Assembly (NCBI GenBank): GCA_038746285.1 | Contig: JBCDKT010000016.1 | Coordinates: forward strand, 1-64,000 | DNA length: 64,000 nucleotides | Direction of reading: 5' to 3' | Source of the DNA: Bacteroidota bacterium | GTDB taxonomy: Bacteria; Bacteroidota; Rhodothermia; Rhodothermales; JANQRZ01 | Shown here: piece after piece, positions 23,153 to 31,231 of the stretch | Layout: the number at the start of each line of letters is the position of its first letter | Position numbering within the stretch: position 1 is the stretch's first letter | The notes under the pieces: generated by a model | Database searches by the model: none | What the model was told of the DNA's origin: nothing | The model's input: only the letters and a program-made list of their open reading frames with translations | Made by a program: the position numbers and the translations under genes

Positions 23153-24742
23153 CTACTGCATCTCCATCGCGGCGTGTGCTCGTACTTCGGCGAGCGCCGG
23201 GTGGGCGTCGGCCGCGTGCCACGCAGCGGCGAGGTCGGCGTACGCCTCCCGGGCCATCTCGGTGCCGCCGGCCTCCATCGCGGCGCGGGCGAGGCCGAGA
23301 AGGGAGCGGGACCGGCGCGGGTAGCGAGCGAGGGCGTGCTCGAACTGCTGCCGGGCCTCGTCCGGCCGGTCGAGGTCCAGCAGCACCTCGCCGAAGAGTT
23401 CGTGCGCCGGCTTTATGGGCAGCGCCGGGCCGAAGTCGAGCGGCATCGCGTCCTCAAGCTCCGCTGCTTCCTGGAGAAACGCGAGGGCTTCGTCCGTCGC
23501 GCCCTCGTCGAGTGCCAGCAGCGCCTGTAGCTGAGCCTCAGGGACCCTGTCCTCGGGGTCCGGGTCGCCGTCCGTGTCGAGGCGTTCGCGGAGCGCGGCG
23601 GCGAAGGCCTCGGCGGCGGCCCGGTCGCCGCGCTCGAGCGCCGCCCAGCCGTCGGCGAACAGGCTCTGCGCCGAGACGGTCAGACTCTCGTCGGCCAAGT
23701 CGGGAGCCGTGTGAGCGAGGGGGCCGTCCCAGTCTTCGGTATTCACGAGGACGTGGGCGCGCAGGAGGACCGGTGCATAGCTGCGGCGCGCTTGTCCTTC
23801 GGCTAAGTCCTCCGAGAGCGCGAGCAGGCGGCTGGCTTCGTCGAAGCGTCCGCGCTGAAGCTCGGCATAGGCCAGCCACTGGAGCGCGTGCCAGCCGTGT
23901 CCGTTGAGCGGGTCGCCGCGCCGGTCGGCGCGGGCCTGCGCGGCCTCGTAGGAGCGGCGGTTCATCTCGGCCCCCTCGTCCCACATCCCGAGCGCGAAGT
24001 GGATGTGGCTCGGCATGTGGAGCGCGTGCGAGGCCGCGGGCGCGATCTCGGCGTAGACCCGGGCGGCGCGCAGCCCGAGCGGGGCGTGGACCGGGTCGTC
24101 GTAGGCGTGGATCAGGTAGTGCGCCGCGCCGGGGTGGTCCGGGTTGGCGTTGAACACCTCCTCCGCAATCGCGGCGGCGCGCATGTAGATCCCGAAGTCG
24201 CGCCCGTCGTGGGCGGTGCCGAGGACGGCGAGGGCGTGGAACGCCGCCGCGTCGAGGTCGCCGGGGTAGCGGTCGGCGAGGGTACCGAGGGCGTTGGCGT
24301 AGGCGAGGTCGCGCGCCTCTTTCGAGCCGTCGCCGTAGAGGACCCCCAGCGTGCGGAGGTAGTCGGCCTCACGCTCGGTCGCGCCCGGGAGCGGGGCGCC
24401 GCGCTCGATGGCCGTCCAGAGGTCGCCGAGCGCGGCAATCGCCGCGTCGCGGTCCTGCTGCTGCCAGATCGGGTGGTTGTGCGTCAGCGCCTCGCCCCAC
24501 GCCGCGAGGGCGAAGTCCGGGTCGACCCGCCGCGCCTCCTGGAAGGCCTCGCGGGCGTCCTCGTACTCGAAGCTGTGGAGCATCAGCAGGCCGCGCAGGA
24601 ACGGCCCCTGGGCCTCGTCCGACCCGGAGTTCTCGAACTCTGTCGCCCCGTAGGCGGCCGTGTCGTACTCGGTGAGGGTGACGGGCTGCGCCGCGAGCGG
24701 GGCGGCAGCCAGCAGGGCGAGGAGGACGAGGGGGCGTAGCAT
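23153..24742 (-). CDS. Secreted TPR-repeat protein
   Basis: Exported protein of 529 residues from ATG 24742 (the frame is open to 24769, but the signal peptide MLRPLVLLALLAAAPLAAQ begins here). Helical repeats run throughout: LLMLHSFEYEDAREAFQEARRVDPDFALAAWGEAL, AHYLIHAYDDPVHAPLGLRAARVYAEIAP, SHALHMPSHIHFALGMWDEGAEMN, with more near the end. The HMPSHIxxxLG(M)W stretch recurs in a widespread family of uncharacterised TPR proteins. Probably a periplasmic scaffold; function unknown. Confidence 0.75.
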   Translation of the reverse strand: MLRPLVLLALLAAAPLAAQPVTLTEYDTAAYGATEFENSGSDEAQGPFLRGLLMLHSFEYEDAREAFQEARRVDPDFALAAWGEALTHNHPIWQQQDRDAAIAALGDLWTAIERGAPLPGATEREADYLRTLGVLYGDGSKEARDLAYANALGTLADRYPGDLDAAAFHALAVLGTAHDGRDFGIYMRAAAIAEEVFNANPDHPGAAHYLIHAYDDPVHAPLGLRAARVYAEIAPAASHALHMPSHIHFALGMWDEGAEMNRRSYEAAQARADRRGDPLNGHGWHALQWLAYAELQRGRFDEASRLLALSEDLAEGQARRSYAPVLLRAHVLVNTEDWDGPLAHTAPDLADESLTVSAQSLFADGWAALERGDRAAAEAFAAALRERLDTDGDPDPEDRVPEAQLQALLALDEGATDEALAFLQEAAELEDAMPLDFGPALPIKPAHELFGEVLLDLDRPDEARQQFEHALARYPRRSRSLLGLARAAMEAGGTEMAREAYADLAAAWHAADAHPALAEVRAHAAMEMQ

Positions 24743-24778
24743 CAGAGGCGGGGTCGGTTGAGCCGCCAATCTACGGGT

Positions 24779-25942
24779 TCACGCCTGCTGCCTGCCCAGC
24801 ACCGCGTCGTAGACGGCCAGCAGCCGCTCGAACGTGCGGTCCCACGAGAAAGCGGCCTCGACGTGCGCCCGCGCCGCTGCGCCGAAGCGCTCGCGCTCGG
24901 CCGCGACCTCGGCGATGTTGCGGGCGAACGCACTGGCATCGCCAACCGGCCCGAGGCGGCCCGCGCGAGGCGGCACGCGGTCCACGAGCGCCCCCGCCGC
25001 CACGCCGACGACCGGCAGCCCCGACGCCTGCGCCTCGACGACCGACAGCCCGAAGGTCTCGTGCGGCCCCGCCGTCACGTACACGTCCGCCGAGGCGAGC
25101 AGCCGCGCGAGCGCCTCCTTGTCCCCGACGTACGGCAGCACGCGGAGCCGCTCGCCGGTCGCTGCCCGCGCTTCGAGGGCGGCCCGGTGCGGCCCCTGCC
25201 CGGCGAGCACGAGCGTGGGGCGGAGGCCGGCAGGGAGCAACTCCACGGCATCGGCCAGCACGGCCGGTTGCTTCTCCGAGTCGAGCCGGCCAGCGTAGAC
25301 GAGCAGCAGACCGTCTCCTGCAACTCCAAGCTGCTCGCGGAGCGCCGGATCCCGTTTCGCCGGGTGGAAGAGGCCCAGGTCCACGCCGAGCGGGACGGCG
25401 TCGAGCGGGGCCGCGACGCCCATCCGCCGGAGGCGCTGCACGAGGTCAGCCGAGACGGCGAAGCCTCGGTCGCAGCGGTCGAAGACGGTGCGGACGTAGG
25501 CCTCGGTCCAGCGCTCCGCGACGTCACCGGCGCGCTCACCGAGTAGCCTCGCCGCGGCAGGGCGGACGTAGGCCGAGGGCAGGTCGGTGTGGTAGAACGC
25601 GGTGACGGCCACGGGGTGCATCTTCCGGTACGAGAACGCAGCCCAGGGCGAGGTATAGAACGTGTGGAGCTCGACGAGGTCCGGCTGCACGGCGGCGAGC
25701 GCGGCGCGCACCTTGTCAGCCCGGAGGAAGAAGCGGTAGGGGTCCGCGCCGGGGATGACCGGCCCGGCGACGCGGATCGTGGTCGCCCGGCCGTCGCGCT
25801 CCACGCCGTCCTTGGGGCCCGGCGCGATCAGGACGTGCTCGTGGTCTGTGTGGCGGAGGAGGTAGCGGCGCTTGGCGTCGATCGTCGTGCGGATGCCGCC
25901 GCTCGTGTCGGTGTAGGCGTGCGTGAGGTCGCAGACCCGCAT
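24779..25942 (-). CDS. GT4-family glycosyltransferase
   Basis: GT-B fold glycosyltransferase of 387 residues. The N-terminal domain starts MRVCDLTHAYTDTSGGIRTTI; the donor-binding domain has LLVYAGRLDSEKQPAVLADA, RVLPYVGDKEALARLLASADVYVTAGPHETFGLSVVEAQASGLPVV with the E-x7-E signature. It should move a nucleotide-activated sugar onto a lipid or glycan acceptor. It follows another GT4 gene by 9 bp on the same strand, so the two likely act in turn on one glycolipid. Confidence 0.87.
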   Translation of the reverse strand: MRVCDLTHAYTDTSGGIRTTIDAKRRYLLRHTDHEHVLIAPGPKDGVERDGRATTIRVAGPVIPGADPYRFFLRADKVRAALAAVQPDLVELHTFYTSPWAAFSYRKMHPVAVTAFYHTDLPSAYVRPAAARLLGERAGDVAERWTEAYVRTVFDRCDRGFAVSADLVQRLRRMGVAAPLDAVPLGVDLGLFHPAKRDPALREQLGVAGDGLLLVYAGRLDSEKQPAVLADAVELLPAGLRPTLVLAGQGPHRAALEARAATGERLRVLPYVGDKEALARLLASADVYVTAGPHETFGLSVVEAQASGLPVVGVAAGALVDRVPPRAGRLGPVGDASAFARNIAEVAAERERFGAAARAHVEAAFSWDRTFERLLAVYDAVLGRQQA

Positions 25943-25951
25943 GCGGACACC

Positions 25952-27157
25952 TTATGCCGGGACCGAGGCCCTGTGGGGCGCGAGCACGTCTTCGTAGTAC
26001 GAGCGGAGCCGGGCCAGGACGGCGTCCCAGTCGTAGTGGTAGGCGCGCTCGATGGCGGCCTCGCCGAAGCAGGCGCGGCGCTCGGGGCTGCTCACGAGGC
26101 GGGCGACGGCATCGAGGAACGAGTCTGGGTCGCCGGGCGGGGCGAGGTAGCCGGTCGTGCTGTGCTGGACGAGTTCGCTCGCGCCGGTGGCGTCGGCGCA
26201 GACGGCGGGGACGCCGCTCGCCATCGCCTCCAGCGTCACGTTGCCGAAGGTCTCGGTGTCGGACGGGAACAGGAAGACGTCGGACGAGGCGTAGGCCTTC
26301 GGCAGGGCGTCGCCGCTGAGGTGGCCGGTGAAGACGGTGCCGGGGAGGCGGCGCTCCATGTCGGCGCGCGCCGGGCCGTTGCCGACCATCATGCTGCGGA
26401 CCCGAAGCCCGCGCGCGTGCAGCCCCTCGATCACGTCGGCGTAGATGCCGAGACCCTTCTCCAGCACCAGCCGGCCGACGAACGTGATGAGCACCTCGTC
26501 GTCCTCGATCCCGAAGCCGCGCCGCCAGCCGAGGTCGCGCTCCTGCGGCCCGAAGCGGCTCACGTCGACCCCGCGCTCCCACAGCCGGAGGCCGTCGGTG
26601 ATGCCGTGGACGCGCAGCACCGCAGCCACCGACAGCGAGGGCACGTAGACGTGCTCGCACTGCCCGTAGAACCACCGGCCTGCCTTCCACATGAACCCCT
26701 CCATCGACTGCACGCCGTAGTACTTCAGGTAGGCCGGGAAGTGCGTGTGGTACGAGGCGACGACCGGAACCGCTGCAGCCTGCGCCCAGCGGAGCGCCCT
26801 GAACCCGAGCACGTCCGGCGTGGCGATGTGGACGAGGTCGGGCGCGAACGCGTCGAGCCGGCGGCGGAGGCGGCGCGGCATGTGCGTCGTCAGGCGGTAC
26901 TCGGGGCGCCCCGGGATTGGCACGGAGGGGACGGAGACGAAGTCGCCTGCGTGGTCCATCGGCGGGTCGTCCACGGTCGGGCCGAAGACGAGCACTTCGT
27001 CGCCCCGGCCGAGCAGGTAGCGGACGAGGCGGTTGAGCGTCAGGCTGACGCCGTCCTGGACGTGGTTGTAGTTGCCGGTGAAGAGCGCGATGCGACGAGG
27101 CGGCGGGGCCTCACGAACGCTACGTGGTGGAGAAAGAACGGCGGTGGTGGACGGCAT
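25952..27157 (-). CDS. GT4-family glycosyltransferase (mannosyltransferase MgtA-like)
   Basis: GT-B glycosyltransferase of 401 residues from ATG 27157. Marks: IALFTGNYNHVQDGVSLTLNRLVRYL, DLVHIATPDVLGFRAL, VASYHTHFPAYLKYY, LITFVGRLVLEKGLG, FTGHLSGDALPKAYASSDVFLFPSDTETFGNVTLEAMASG. This set resembles GDP-mannose-dependent alpha-mannosyltransferases and sulfoquinovosyl/glucuronosyl diacylglycerol synthases. It is the first gene of the two-gene GT unit. Probable product: a glycosylated membrane lipid; the sugar is not determined. Confidence 0.85.
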   Translation of the reverse strand: MPSTTAVLSPPRSVREAPPPRRIALFTGNYNHVQDGVSLTLNRLVRYLLGRGDEVLVFGPTVDDPPMDHAGDFVSVPSVPIPGRPEYRLTTHMPRRLRRRLDAFAPDLVHIATPDVLGFRALRWAQAAAVPVVASYHTHFPAYLKYYGVQSMEGFMWKAGRWFYGQCEHVYVPSLSVAAVLRVHGITDGLRLWERGVDVSRFGPQERDLGWRRGFGIEDDEVLITFVGRLVLEKGLGIYADVIEGLHARGLRVRSMMVGNGPARADMERRLPGTVFTGHLSGDALPKAYASSDVFLFPSDTETFGNVTLEAMASGVPAVCADATGASELVQHSTTGYLAPPGDPDSFLDAVARLVSSPERRACFGEAAIERAYHYDWDAVLARLRSYYEDVLAPHRASVPA

Positions 27158-27329
27158 ACGCGCGAAGATGAGCTTGACGGCGGACGTACCTACGGCCCGG
27201 GGCCAAAGTTCGCTCAAACGCCGGACATAGACGAAGTGTTACGGCTGGGGGCTCGTTTTTCACCGCTTCTCACCAACCCGCGCCCGCGCTCGCTGCCCTC
27301 TGGAAGCCGTGACCCTGCCGCAAGAGAGG

Positions 27330-27734
27330 CTACGCCTCGACGAACGCTTCGAGCAGCACAGCGATGTCGGGGAAGCGCTCCGCCACCCGCCGGTCGCCCG
27401 TGACGAGCGGGACCTGCTCGGCCTCGGCGAGGGCCACGTACTCGCAGTCGTAGCTCGAATGCCCCGTGCGCTCGACGAGCTTCAGCACGTCCGCGCTGCG
27501 GACCTCGTACGCACGTCCCGACAGCATCGCCTCGGCCTTGTTCGCAACCCACACGGCGTCGGCGAAACTGAGCGACCCGTGCACGAGGTGCTGCCGTAGC
27601 ACGCTCCGAAACTCGGACTGCCAGAGCAGGGGGACGATCCAGTCAGTATCGCGTCGGCGCGCCCGAAGCACGGCCGCGGTTCGAGGCCCCTTTATCCAGA
27701 ACGAAGCGATCACATCGGCGTCGATCACGATCAC
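27330..27734 (-). CDS. PIN-domain toxin (VapC-like)
   Basis: PIN nuclease of 134 residues. The acidic metal site is visible: Asp5/Asp7 in VIDADVIASF, Glu in LLWQSEFRSVL, Asp in SSYDCEYVALAE and Asp in LVTGDRRVAE. It should cleave RNA when free of its antitoxin. Its start overlaps the end of the upstream antitoxin gene by 4 bp, the usual coupled arrangement. Confidence 0.88.
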   Translation of the reverse strand: MIVIDADVIASFWIKGPRTAAVLRARRRDTDWIVPLLWQSEFRSVLRQHLVHGSLSFADAVWVANKAEAMLSGRAYEVRSADVLKLVERTGHSSYDCEYVALAEAEQVPLVTGDRRVAERFPDIAVLLEAFVEA

Positions 27735-28000
27735 GGTGCGCCCTCGCCGGGAAGCGGGTCCTCGTACTTCCGGCCCGCTCGCTTGCCCTCTGCGGCCAGG
27801 TCAGGCAGCGGCTCGGGGAACTGAGCGTGAAACGACTCAGCCATGGCGATGAACGGGTCCGGCTCGACGCGCCGGGGCAGGAGCTGCTCTTCGAGGAGCG
27901 TGACGATCTCGTTGCTCATCGAGCGGCGGTTGCGCCCTGCGCGCTCCTTGAGGCGCTCGTAGACGCGGTCGGGGATGTTGCGGACGGTGAGGGCAGGCAT
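27731..28000 (-). CDS. Ribbon-helix-helix antitoxin (FitA/VapB-like)
   Basis: Protein of 89 residues. The N-terminal ribbon-helix-helix is LTVRNIPDRVYERLKERAG followed by RSMSNEIVTLLEEQL; the C-terminal part (PDPFIAMAESFHAQFPE onward) is the toxin-binding tail. The dimer should bind the promoter of the pair and neutralise the PIN toxin. First gene of the pair. Confidence 0.85.
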   Translation of the reverse strand: MPALTVRNIPDRVYERLKERAGRNRRSMSNEIVTLLEEQLLPRRVEPDPFIAMAESFHAQFPEPLPDLAAEGKRAGRKYEDPLPGEGAP

Positions 28001-28065
28001 GAGGCAGCACAGTCGTGTGATGCCTAGGTGACATCAGTCCGATGCCGCGGGTTCCGCCCGAGGCC

Positions 28066-31032
28066 TCACGCCGGCGCGATCCCCTCGTCCCGGAGGAAGC
28101 GCCCGGTGTGGCTCTCCTCGACCGACGCCACCTCCTCCGGCGTGCCGGCGGCCACGACGAACCCGCCGCGCCGCCCGCCCTCGGGCCCGAGGTCGATCAC
28201 GTAGTCCGAGGCCTTGATCACGTCGAGGTTGTGCTCGATGAGGATGACCGAGTGGCCCTCGGCGACGAGCGCGTTGAAGGCACGGAGCAGCTTCTCGATG
28301 TCGTCGAAGTGGAGGCCGGTCGTCGGCTCGTCGAAGAGGTAGAGCGTGTGCTCCGAGGCCGGGCGGCTGAGGTGGGCGGCGAGCTTGACCCGCTGCGCCT
28401 CGCCGCCGGAGAGCGTGTTCGACGCCTGCCCGAGCGTGAGGTAGCCCAGCCCGACGTCCTGGAGTACCGTCAGCTTGTTCGCCACACGCTTCTCGCCCGC
28501 GAAGAAGTCCACGGCCTCGTCGACCGTCATCGACAGGATGTCGTCCACGTTCTTGCCGTTCCAGCGGATCTCGAGTACGTCCTGCTTGAAGCGCTTGCCG
28601 CCGCACGCCTCGCACTCCAGAAAGAGGTCGGCCAGGAACTGCATCTCGACCCTCACCACGCCGTCGCCCTGGCAGACCTCGCACCGCCCGCCGGGGACGT
28701 TGAAGCTGAACGTGCCCGCCTTGTAGCCGCGCACCTTCGCCTGGTGGGTCCCGGCGAGGAGCGCCCGGACCGCGTCGAACGCCTTGATGTAGGTCACCGG
28801 GTTCGAGCGCGGGCTGCGGCCGATCGGACTCTGGTCCACGAGTTCGACCGAGTCGACGAGGTCGTGCCCGCGGACGGCGTCGTGCGCGCCGAGCTTGCCG
28901 CCGATCTCGTGGCCTTTGAGCCGGTGCAGCCCGCGGTAGAGCGTCTGGTTGACGAGCGTCGACTTGCCCGAGCCGGAGACGCCGGTGACGCAGACGATCA
29001 TCCCGAGCGGGAAAGCCACGTCGAGCCGCTTGAGGTTGTTCTGCCGCGCGTTCTCGACCGTGATGACGCGCTCGGGGTCAACCGCCCGCCGCGCCTCGGG
29101 AACGGGAATCGTCTTGCGCCCGGAGAGGTACTGGCCGGTCAGCGAGGCCTCGTCCGCGAGCATCGCCTCGATGTCGCCCTGGAAGACGACCGCCCCACCG
29201 TGCACACCCGAGCCGGGGCCGATGTCGACGATCTGGTCGGCGCGGCGCATCATCGCCTCGTCGTGCTCGACGACGAGGACGGTGTTGCCGATGTCGCGGA
29301 GGCCTTCGAGGATGCGGATCAGCCGCTCGTTGTCGCGCGGGTGCAGCCCGACCGTCGGCTCGTCGAGGACGTAGAGGCTCCCGACGAGCGAGGAGCCGAG
29401 GCTCGTGGCGAGGTTGATCCGCTGGCTCTCGCCGCCGGAAAGCGTCTGGCTGAGCCGGTCGAGTGTGAGGTAGTCGAGCCCGACCTCGACGAGGTAGCGG
29501 AGCCGCTTGCGGACCTCGTCCATCACGCGGCCTGCAACGGCCAGTTCGTATGCTGAAAGCTCGAGCTGGTCGAAGTGCTCCTTCGCGTCGGCGGTCGTGA
29601 GCTCGCAGACCTCGCCGATGTGGTAGGCCGGGACGCCGGTACCCTCGCCGCCGACCTGGACGTAGAGCGCCTCGGGGCGGAGGCGGTAGCCGTCGCAGTC
29701 GGGGCAGGGCGTGTAGCCCCGGAAGCGCGCCGAGAAGATGCGGTAGTGCATCTTGTACGCCTTCTTTTCGAGGTACCGGAAGAAGCCGCGCACCCCGGCG
29801 TAGCTGCCGGCCCCGTTCCACACCCATTGCCGCTGCTCTTCGGTGAGAAGGCTGTACGGCGTGTCGATGGGGAACTGGATTTTGGCCGCCTCGCGGACGA
29901 GGTCGCGGAGGTGCTTGCTCCACTGCTCGGTGCGGAACGGGGCGAGCGCGCCCTGCCGGATCGAGAGGTCGGGGTTGGGGACGACGAGGTCCTCATCGAC
30001 GCCGGGGACGCGGCCGAAGCCCTGGCACGTCGGGCACGCGCCGAGGGGCGAGTTGAAGCTGAAGAGCTGCGGCGTCGGATCCTCGAACGTCATCCCGTCG
30101 CGCTCGAAGAGCGCCGAGAAGTCGAGCGTCTCGAACGGGCTGTCTTTGGGCGCGGTCACGACCACGACGCGGTCGCCGCCCTCGCGGAACGCCTGCTCGA
30201 CGGAGTCCGCGATGCGGGCCGTCGTCGCCTCGTCACCCGCCCGGACGGCGAGCCGGTCGACGAGCACGAGGAGCCGCGTTTTCGGCGTCTTGACCTCGGC
30301 CGGGTCGGTCTCGTTGAGGTCGATCACCTCGGCGGGGTCGCCCTTCGCGCGCGCTTTGGCTGTCGGGAGGGCGAGGAGGCGGAAGAAGCCGCGCGCCCGG
30401 AGCGCCTCCAGCTCCTCGGCCTTCTTGCGGCCCTTGTGCTCGGGGAGCGGGAAGCAGAGGTAGAACCGGGTGCCGCCTGCGAGGTCGGCCTGCAGCGCCT
30501 CGGCGACGGAGCGGGGCGCGTCTTTGGTCACCGGCTCGCCGGAGACGGGCGAGACCGTCGTCCCGATGCGGGCGTAGAGGAGCCGGAGGTAGTCGTAGAG
30601 CTCGGTCTGCGTGGCGACGGTCGAGCGCGGGTTCTTGATGCCGGTCTGCTGCTCGATGGCGATCGCCGGGGCGAGGCCCGTGATGAGGTCCACGTCGGGC
30701 TTGTCCATCCGCTCGAGAAACTGCCGCGCGTAGGCGCTCAGGCTCTCGACGTAGCGCCGCTGCCCCTCGGCGTAGATCGTGTCGAAGACGAGGCTCGACT
30801 TGCCCGACCCCGACGGCCCGGTGAAGACGACGAGCTGCCGCTTGGGGATCGTGAGGTCGATGCCTTTGAGGTTGTGCTGCCGCGCGCCGCGCACGACGAG
30901 GTCACGTCCCGCGAAGCGGTCGCGGCGGCTGCGCCGTTGGCAGCGCGGCCGCCCGTGACCGTCTTCTTTTTCGCAGCGGCGGTTCTCTTTTTGGTCGGCA
31001 TCGGGACAGTCGTTGGCGGTGGACGGGGTCAA
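28066..31032 (-). CDS. uvrA: Excinuclease ABC subunit A; N-terminus in doubt
   Basis: Damage-recognition ATPase of nucleotide-excision repair, about 950-988 residues. Two ABC modules: Walker A FTGPSGSGKSSL with signature TLSGGESQR, and VTGVSGSGKSTL with TLSGGEAQR. Zinc-binding pairs are ACPTCQGFG, PCPDCDGYR, CEVCQGDG and CEACGGKRF. The first CxxC of the classical first finger is missing, as I recall for other Bacteroidota. Conserved sequence starts at FAGRDLVVRGARQHNLKG. The open frame can begin only at a TTG at 31032 with unconvincing sequence. An ATG at 31001 in the next frame gives a typical Lys/Ala-rich start (MPTKKRTAAAKKK) and would need a one-base shift near 30910-30930. Confidence 0.9.
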   Translation of the reverse strand: MTPSTANDCPDADQKENRRCEKEDGHGRPRCQRRSRRDRFAGRDLVVRGARQHNLKGIDLTIPKRQLVVFTGPSGSGKSSLVFDTIYAEGQRRYVESLSAYARQFLERMDKPDVDLITGLAPAIAIEQQTGIKNPRSTVATQTELYDYLRLLYARIGTTVSPVSGEPVTKDAPRSVAEALQADLAGGTRFYLCFPLPEHKGRKKAEELEALRARGFFRLLALPTAKARAKGDPAEVIDLNETDPAEVKTPKTRLLVLVDRLAVRAGDEATTARIADSVEQAFREGGDRVVVVTAPKDSPFETLDFSALFERDGMTFEDPTPQLFSFNSPLGACPTCQGFGRVPGVDEDLVVPNPDLSIRQGALAPFRTEQWSKHLRDLVREAAKIQFPIDTPYSLLTEEQRQWVWNGAGSYAGVRGFFRYLEKKAYKMHYRIFSARFRGYTPCPDCDGYRLRPEALYVQVGGEGTGVPAYHIGEVCELTTADAKEHFDQLELSAYELAVAGRVMDEVRKRLRYLVEVGLDYLTLDRLSQTLSGGESQRINLATSLGSSLVGSLYVLDEPTVGLHPRDNERLIRILEGLRDIGNTVLVVEHDEAMMRRADQIVDIGPGSGVHGGAVVFQGDIEAMLADEASLTGQYLSGRKTIPVPEARRAVDPERVITVENARQNNLKRLDVAFPLGMIVCVTGVSGSGKSTLVNQTLYRGLHRLKGHEIGGKLGAHDAVRGHDLVDSVELVDQSPIGRSPRSNPVTYIKAFDAVRALLAGTHQAKVRGYKAGTFSFNVPGGRCEVCQGDGVVRVEMQFLADLFLECEACGGKRFKQDVLEIRWNGKNVDDILSMTVDEAVDFFAGEKRVANKLTVLQDVGLGYLTLGQASNTLSGGEAQRVKLAAHLSRPASEHTLYLFDEPTTGLHFDDIEKLLRAFNALVAEGHSVILIEHNLDVIKASDYVIDLGPEGGRRGGFVVAAGTPEEVASVEESHTGRFLRDEGIAPA

Positions 31033-31231
31033 CGCCCCGGCACGCCTGGAAGATGCGGAAGCCCGCGTGAAACGTGAGGGGTCGCAGCCACGACGCGCGG
31101 TCTACACACCGCAGCGGGCGCTTGCCCGCCCCGGCGGGACGCTTAGCGCGGTCACCCTGACGCCGATAAACGGGTCCACCTCTCTTGACATTCCCATCGC
31201 CCGGCACTGCGCCCACCACGACGTCCTGCTT

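Noticed and set aside
27330-28000. VapBC-like pair as a novel system
   Set aside because: Both proteins have standard PIN and ribbon-helix-helix features with the usual 4-bp overlap; nothing departs from the known type.
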